DNA from: Photorhabdus laumondii subsp. laumondii
GTDB taxonomy: Bacteria; Pseudomonadota; Gammaproteobacteria; Enterobacterales; Enterobacteriaceae
Reading direction: 5' to 3'
NCBI RefSeq assembly: GCF_003343245.1
Contig: NZ_CP024901.1
Coordinates: forward strand, 5,518,001-5,582,000
Length of the DNA stretch: 64,000 nt
Position numbers and translations under genes: made by a program. Below are positions 59,157 to 64,000 of the stretch, piece by piece. Positions within the stretch are counted from its first letter, which is position 1. The number at the start of each line of letters is the position of its first letter. The notes under the pieces were generated by a model. The model did not search any database. It was not told the origin of the DNA and saw nothing but the letters and a program-made list of their open reading frames with translations.

Positions 59157-60227
59157 ATGAAAAAAATCATCACCGTATTAGGTGCCAGACCACAATTCAT
59201 TAAAGCAAGCCCAGTCTCTCGCGCTTTAAAAAATAATAACAAATTTAAAGAAATTATCATTCATACCGGTCAACATTTTGATACTAATATGTCTGATGTC
59301 TTCTTCAATGATTTAGCCATTCCCAAACCGGATTACACACTCAATATTCACGGTGGTTCACACGGTGACATGACAGGTAGAATGCTCATCGAAATTGAAA
59401 AAGTACTCATCACAGAAAAACCGGATGCCGTCATGGTATATGGCGACACAAACTCGACTTTAGCTGGTGCATTAGCCGCATCTAAATTACATATTCCGAT
59501 TATCCATGTTGAAGCCGGTTTACGTAGCTTTAATATGCAGATGCCAGAAGAGATAAACAGAATATTAACCGATAATGTGAGTTCAATTCTTTTCTGTCCA
59601 ACAGACACTGCCATCAATAACCTACAAAAAGAAGGCTTCGGTTCAAAGCCCGTTAATATCAAACAAGTCGGTGATGTGATGGAAGACGCCGCTTTATATT
59701 TTAGCCAAATGGCGAAAAAACCTGATGGGCTGGATGCGATACCAAACTTTATATTAACCACGCTCCATCGTGCTGAAAATACCGATAATCAGGAACGTCT
59801 AACTGAAATAGTAAACGCCTTAAATAATATACATAAAAGAACTGCTATTGTTGTTATGCCAATTCACCCAAGAACTAAAAAAATGTTAGCACAATACGAC
59901 TTACATTTAGATGTTCATTTAATTGAGCCAGTAGGATATTTAGAGATGATCTGGCTACTCAAAAACACCGCCCTGATTATTACCGATAGCGGTGGACTGC
60001 AAAAAGAGGCTTTTTTCTTCAAGAAACCTTGTGTGACTGTGAGGGATCAAACTGAATGGGTAGAATTAATTGCCGCGGGCGTAAACAAACTCTCGGAGGC
60101 TGACAGTAACAAAATAACCCAAGCCGTTCATGACATGATTGGAATTGACATGGACTCGATTCAATCCATGTATGGTGGTGGTATCGCTGCGACAAGAATT
60201 GCTGACGAACTAGAAAAATCACTATGA
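59157..60227 (+). CDS. wbpI: UDP-GlcNAc3NAcA 2-epimerase (WbpI type, non-hydrolysing)
   Basis: Inverts C2 of UDP-2,3-diacetamido-glucuronate to give UDP-ManNAc3NAcA. It has the non-hydrolysing 2-epimerase signatures VLGARPQFIKASPVSRAL, HTGQHFD, VYGDTNSTLAGALAA, HVEAGLRSFNMQMPEEINR and SGGLQKEAFF. The choice of WbpI over WecB is based on the co-encoded WbpA/B/D/E set. Confidence 0.87.
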   Translation: MKKIITVLGARPQFIKASPVSRALKNNNKFKEIIIHTGQHFDTNMSDVFFNDLAIPKPDYTLNIHGGSHGDMTGRMLIEIEKVLITEKPDAVMVYGDTNSTLAGALAASKLHIPIIHVEAGLRSFNMQMPEEINRILTDNVSSILFCPTDTAINNLQKEGFGSKPVNIKQVGDVMEDAALYFSQMAKKPDGLDAIPNFILTTLHRAENTDNQERLTEIVNALNNIHKRTAIVVMPIHPRTKKMLAQYDLHLDVHLIEPVGYLEMIWLLKNTALIITDSGGLQKEAFFFKKPCVTVRDQTEWVELIAAGVNKLSEADSNKITQAVHDMIGIDMDSIQSMYGGGIAATRIADELEKSL

Positions 60228-61462
60228 ATATCGTCTATATAAACCACTATGCCGGCTCACCGGATCTTGGGATGGAATTTCGTCCATATCATTTAGGACA
60301 AGAATGGATTAAATCGGGACATAATATTACCCTACTTGCAGCCTCTTATTCTCATGTACGGACCAAACAACCCAAACTGATAGAGAATAAAAAAACCACC
60401 GAAAATATTAACGGATTAGAATATATCTGGTATCCAACCCCGAGTTATAATGGAAATGGATTATCCAGAGTCAAAAATATTTTCTCTTTTTTACGGCAAA
60501 TTTGGCTTGATAGCCATAACTTAGTCAAAAAATATCGACCTGATGTTGTTATTGCTTCAAGTACATATCCAATGGATATCTGGATTGCCAAACGTCTTGC
60601 CAAAAAAGCCAATGCCAAACTGGTTTTTGAACTGCATGATTTATGGCCGCTTTCACCCATAGAATTAGGTGGAATGTCACCTAAACATCCATTTATTCAA
60701 TTATGCCAACTTGCTGAAAACACAGCTTATAAACATGCTGATGTGGTTATTTCCATGCTTCCTAAAGTACAAGAACATACGAAAGCACATGGATTAGATC
60801 TCAATAAACTACATATTATCCCTAATGGCGTGGTTATAAAGGATTGGATAAATCAACTTACTCCATTAAACCGTTCACTAGAAAAACTTATTATAACTGA
60901 AAAAAATAAAGGGCATAAAATTGTATGCTATAGCGGTGCCCATGGCCGCCCAAATGCGCTAGAAAAACTACTCAAAACGGCTTCACTGCTTCATGATAAA
61001 CCGATAACCTTCTTATTAGTCGGCACGGGCCTTGAAAAAGATAACTTAATAAAGGAGTCTCAATCACTGAGAACAAATAACGTTATATTCTTTGATCCGA
61101 TCCCCAAAACTCAAATCCCAACACTACTCAATAAAATTGACATTGCCTATATAGGGTTACAAAAGCAATCATTATTCAGATTTGGCATCAGCCCCAATAA
61201 ACTCATTGATTACATGATGGCGGGCAAACCCATTTTATGTGCGATTGATGCCGGTAATGATCCTGTTTCTGACGTGAATTGCGGTATCACCGTTAAATCA
61301 GGCAAGCCAGAAGAGATTGCTCGGGCCTTATTAAAACTCAGTGAATTATCAACTGACGAATTAAACCAAATGGGGAAAAAAGGTAAAATTTACGCTTTAG
61401 AAAATCACGCTTATTCCGTATTAGCAGACAATTTCATCAAGGCCATCATCAATCATGAATAA
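60224..61462 (+). CDS. Glycosyltransferase, family 4 (WbuB-like)
   Basis: A 412-aa GT-B enzyme of the WbuB/WbpH type: MNIVYINHYAGSPDLGMEFR, the conserved FELHDLWPLSP and IIPNGV in the N-terminal half, and the donor-site FGISPNKLIDYMMAGKPIL in the C-terminal half. It overlaps wbpI by 4 bp. It probably adds an amino sugar or uronate to the O-unit. Its 3' end overlaps the start of a duplicated aminotransferase fragment. Confidence 0.85.
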   Translation: MNIVYINHYAGSPDLGMEFRPYHLGQEWIKSGHNITLLAASYSHVRTKQPKLIENKKTTENINGLEYIWYPTPSYNGNGLSRVKNIFSFLRQIWLDSHNLVKKYRPDVVIASSTYPMDIWIAKRLAKKANAKLVFELHDLWPLSPIELGGMSPKHPFIQLCQLAENTAYKHADVVISMLPKVQEHTKAHGLDLNKLHIIPNGVVIKDWINQLTPLNRSLEKLIITEKNKGHKIVCYSGAHGRPNALEKLLKTASLLHDKPITFLLVGTGLEKDNLIKESQSLRTNNVIFFDPIPKTQIPTLLNKIDIAYIGLQKQSLFRFGISPNKLIDYMMAGKPILCAIDAGNDPVSDVNCGITVKSGKPEEIARALLKLSELSTDELNQMGKKGKIYALENHAYSVLADNFIKAIINHE

Positions 61463-61574
61463 TAAATTCCTTCCTTTTGCATTACCTGAAATTGGACAAT
61501 CCGAAATTGATGAAATCATTGACTTACTTAAAACAGTGATGGATAACCACCCGACCTAAAACCAGAAGATTTAA
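61455..61574 (+). pseudogene. Duplicated 5' fragment of the DegT aminotransferase gene
   Basis: The 34-codon frame MNNKFLPFALPEIGQSEIDE...LLKTVMDNHPT and the following bases match the first 120 bp of the intact gene at 62653 with several changes and small indels. Its ATG overlaps the preceding glycosyltransferase stop. It marks the ancestral start position of the aminotransferase before the 1.1-kb glycosyltransferase segment was inserted. Confidence 0.9.
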
Positions 61575-61631
61575 ATAAAACATAGGAATTAATAACTATC
61601 ATTACACTCTAAATAAAGTGACTATTCAACC

Positions 61632-62642
61632 ATGATAAATATATCAGTTATTTGCCCTATATTAAATGAAGAAAAATATATAAAAGGGTGTATTGAATCA
61701 CTGCTAAAACAAGATTACCCTACCGGGCAATTAGAGATTATTTTTATAGATGGTTGTAGTTCAGATAGTACTTTAAAAGTAATTCAGAGTTATACTGAAA
61801 AATATGAGTTCATAAAATTACTATATAACCCTGCAAAACATGTTCCTACTGCTCTGAATATTGGTATAAAAAACTCATTAGGGGAATATATAGCCAGAAT
61901 CGATGCTCACTCCAGCTATCCCAGTAGCTACTTATCCAAACTATATAACTTATCAAAAAAACTTGATGCTGATAATATAGGTGGGATTGTTAATACAAAA
62001 CCATGTAATTCTACAACCATTTCCCACAATATTGCATATGCCTTAAGTAGTCGCTTTGGAATGGGTAATTCCTATTTTCGAATTGGCATTAATAATATAA
62101 AAAAAGTTGATACAGTACCTTTCGGCTTTTTCAAAAGAACACTATTCGATAAAATAGGGCTATTTGATGAAGATTTAATTAGAAACCAAGATGATGAGTT
62201 TAACAACAGAATTATAAAGCATGGAGGTAATATATACCTTTCCCCAGATATTATTATTGATTATTACCCCAGAGATTCAATTAAAAAAATCTGTTCTATG
62301 TTCTACCAATACGGTTTATTTAAACCATTAGTCAATGCCAAATTGAAAAAAATAACATCATTCTGGCAATTAATACCACCAATTTTTGTCTTAGGGTTAA
62401 TCCTAGGATTAATCCTCTCATTCACTAGCTCAATATTTTTATATCTATATATAGGTTGTATTTTTATCTATTTCTTCTTAACTTTACTGGTATCAATAAG
62501 AGCCCATTTAAAAAATAAAAAAAACTATATTTTCTTACCATTAATATTTCTGTACATACATTTATCTTATGGATCAGGGTATCTCATTGGAATAATGAAA
62601 ATTATATTCAATAAGAAATTCCACGTAAAAAACAAAAGATAA
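61632..62642 (+). CDS. Glycosyltransferase, family 2 (ExoA-like)
   Basis: A 336-aa protein with a GT-A domain (ISVICPILNEEKYIKGCIES, LEIIFIDGCSSDST, IARIDAHSSYP as the DxD-like site) and two to three C-terminal spans (about 252-330) anchoring it to the inner membrane. The sequence is very AT-rich. It lies between a duplicated piece of the aminotransferase gene and the intact copy, showing later insertion into the cluster. Confidence 0.88.
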   Translation: MINISVICPILNEEKYIKGCIESLLKQDYPTGQLEIIFIDGCSSDSTLKVIQSYTEKYEFIKLLYNPAKHVPTALNIGIKNSLGEYIARIDAHSSYPSSYLSKLYNLSKKLDADNIGGIVNTKPCNSTTISHNIAYALSSRFGMGNSYFRIGINNIKKVDTVPFGFFKRTLFDKIGLFDEDLIRNQDDEFNNRIIKHGGNIYLSPDIIIDYYPRDSIKKICSMFYQYGLFKPLVNAKLKKITSFWQLIPPIFVLGLILGLILSFTSSIFLYLYIGCIFIYFFLTLLVSIRAHLKNKKNYIFLPLIFLYIHLSYGSGYLIGIMKIIFNKKFHVKNKR

Positions 62643-62652
62643 GGATTATATC

Positions 62653-63810
62653 ATGAACTCTTCTTTTCTCCCTTTCGCACTCCCAGAAATCAGCCAAGAA
62701 GAAATTGATGAAGTCATTGACTCACTTAAAACAGGCTGGATAACCACCGGACCTAAAACCAGAAGATTTGAACAAGATTTTGCGCAATATTTAGGTTCCG
62801 ATGTTGAAGCCATAGCGGTAAATTCAGCCACGGCAGGGTTGCATTTAGCATTAGAAGCCATTGGTATTCAGCCGGGTGATGAAGTCATCGTTCCGACCTA
62901 TACCTTTACGGCAACCGCAGAAGTTGTCCGTTATTTGGGAGCTCACCCTATTTTTGTTGATTCTTTACCTGACAGCCTGAATATTGACCCAATAGCAATA
63001 GAAAAAGCCATAACCGCCAAAACTAAAGCAATTATGCCGGTACACTTTGCAGGTTTATCCTGTGATATGGATGCCATTATTGCAATAGCTAAAAAATTCA
63101 ATCTACGAATCATTGAAGATGCCGCCCATTCATTTCCGACTTTATATAAGGGAAAGAAAATTGGCACGCTAGATACCGATGTCACCGTATTCAGCTTTTA
63201 CGCGAATAAAACCATGACGACAGCGGAAGGTGGCATGCTAGTCTCCAGACATCCAGATATCATAAAAAGAGCAAAAATAATGCGCCTCCACGGCATTAGC
63301 AAAGACGCCTTTGATCGATATCAATCTAAAATACCTGCCTGGTATTATGAAGTGATTGAACCAGGCTATAAATATAACATGCCCGATATTTGTGCATCTA
63401 TCGGCATCCATCAATTACAGAAAATAGACACTTTCCACAAGAAAAGAGAGGCAATGGCTAAACTCTATGATGATGAATTAAAAGATCTACCGATTATCTT
63501 ACCCACTAAACCTCAAGAATCTAATAGCCAACACGCCTGGCATCTATATACCATTAGATTAAATGATCAAGTCAAAATATCCAGAGATGACTTTATTATA
63601 AAAATGGCAGAAAAAAATATCGGCTGCTCTGTCCATTTTATTCCACTACACAAACAACCCATCTGGAAAAATACCTATTCTCTTAACGAAAACAACTTCC
63701 CAGTCGCAGAAGAAAACTTTAAAAGAATTGTATCCATCCCTTTATATACAAAAATGACCAAAGAAGACCAAATATACGTTATCAAAACAATTAAAGAGAT
63801 CTTGGCATAA
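62653..63810 (+). CDS. DegT/DnrJ/EryC1 nucleotide-sugar aminotransferase
   Basis: A 385-aa PLP enzyme: VNSATAGLHLALEAIGIQPG, VIVPTYTFTATAEVVRYLGA, IIEDAAHSF and the PLP lysine in FYANKTMTTAEGGM (near 187). It resembles the PglE/VioA type that aminates C4 of UDP-4-keto-6-deoxy sugars. Being directly followed by a PglC-like initiating transferase, it may make UDP-bacillosamine or a similar first sugar, but the dehydratase and acetyltransferase would lie beyond the window. Confidence 0.85.
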   Translation: MNSSFLPFALPEISQEEIDEVIDSLKTGWITTGPKTRRFEQDFAQYLGSDVEAIAVNSATAGLHLALEAIGIQPGDEVIVPTYTFTATAEVVRYLGAHPIFVDSLPDSLNIDPIAIEKAITAKTKAIMPVHFAGLSCDMDAIIAIAKKFNLRIIEDAAHSFPTLYKGKKIGTLDTDVTVFSFYANKTMTTAEGGMLVSRHPDIIKRAKIMRLHGISKDAFDRYQSKIPAWYYEVIEPGYKYNMPDICASIGIHQLQKIDTFHKKREAMAKLYDDELKDLPIILPTKPQESNSQHAWHLYTIRLNDQVKISRDDFIIKMAEKNIGCSVHFIPLHKQPIWKNTYSLNENNFPVAEENFKRIVSIPLYTKMTKEDQIYVIKTIKEILA

Positions 63811-64000
63811 ATGATGACATATTATTTAGCTATAAAAAGGCTTTTTGATTTTACTTCTTCTCTCATTGGAATCATCCTACTATTCCCTATTTTAATCACG
63901 ATTGCTATCTGGATAAAAATCGATTCGAAAGGACCTATTTTTTTCCGACAAAAACGAGTAGGCCAATATAATCAAGATTTTTATATTCATAAATTTAGGA
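63811..64000 (+). CDS. Initiating sugar-phosphate transferase (PglC/WcaJ-like), 5' part
   Basis: The window ends inside this gene. The visible 63 codons read a membrane re-entrant helix (LIGIILLFPILITIAIWIKI) followed by GPIFFRQKRVGQYNQDFYIH, the hallmark start of bacterial sugar transferases that put the first sugar phosphate on undecaprenyl phosphate. It is therefore the likely first enzyme of O-unit assembly. Confidence 0.85.
   Translation, partial: MMTYYLAIKRLFDFTSSLIGIILLFPILITIAIWIKIDSKGPIFFRQKRVGQYNQDFYIHKFR

Overview
The window is a stretch of chromosome from an enteric gamma-proteobacterium, most likely Photorhabdus (Morganellaceae). Core proteins are close to their E. coli counterparts, and their order matches the E. 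coli 88-89 minute region run in reverse: arg cluster, ppc, metF-metL-metB-metJ, rpmE, priA, cytR, ftsN, hslVU, menA, rraA, zapB, glpFK, fpr, yiiR, yiiQ, tpiA, sbp, pfkA, cpxP, cpxRA. The genus call is inference from this order, the AT-rich base composition and the accessory genes; no search was run.

Layout. 1-8.8 kb: an argCBGH operon divergent from argE across a tandem ArgR operator, then ppc. 8.8-14.7 kb: an accessory block with a secreted protein of unknown function, a probable type III effector/chaperone pair of higher GC, a wrecked DUF1778/GNAT toxin-antitoxin locus, an 88-copy octamer array split by an IS630-type element, a 123-bp MITE and a decayed second IS copy. 14.7-20.2 kb: the methionine genes metF, metBL and metJ with two MetJ operator arrays. 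20.3-37.2 kb: housekeeping genes, including an hslVU operon with a sigma-32-type promoter and a 5'UTR stem-loop. Relative to E. coli, glpX, cdh, katG and fieF are missing from their usual places.

37.2-47.3 kb: the pfkA-cpxP interval holds an island instead of fieF. It has a three-gene phospholipid-synthesis operon and then a graveyard of mobile DNA: a P2-type tail-sheath fragment, two integrase catalytic-domain remnants, and six toxin-antitoxin loci, of which two look intact (HigBA-type and ParDE) and four have a broken or truncated toxin or antitoxin. Three repeats that resemble the 3' part of the CpxQ small RNA, released from the cpxP 3'UTR, punctuate the island. This suggests repeated site-specific integration into the cpxP 3'UTR.

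47.3-50.0 kb: cpxP and cpxRA diverge around a perfect CpxR box. 50.0-64.0 kb: an O-antigen locus begins with a JUMPStart/ops-like leader. It encodes a complete WbpA-WbpB-WbpE-WbpD-WbpI-type route to UDP-ManNAc3NAcA, a Wzx flippase, a Wzy polymerase, three glycosyltransferases, a DegT aminotransferase and the start of an initiating sugar-phosphate transferase. Between wzx and wzy lies a doubly membrane-anchored protein with the C-terminal domain of heparosan/heparan-type glucuronyl C5-epimerases. Its likely periplasmic site suggests uronate epimerisation of the O-antigen after assembly, the most unusual biological idea in the window.
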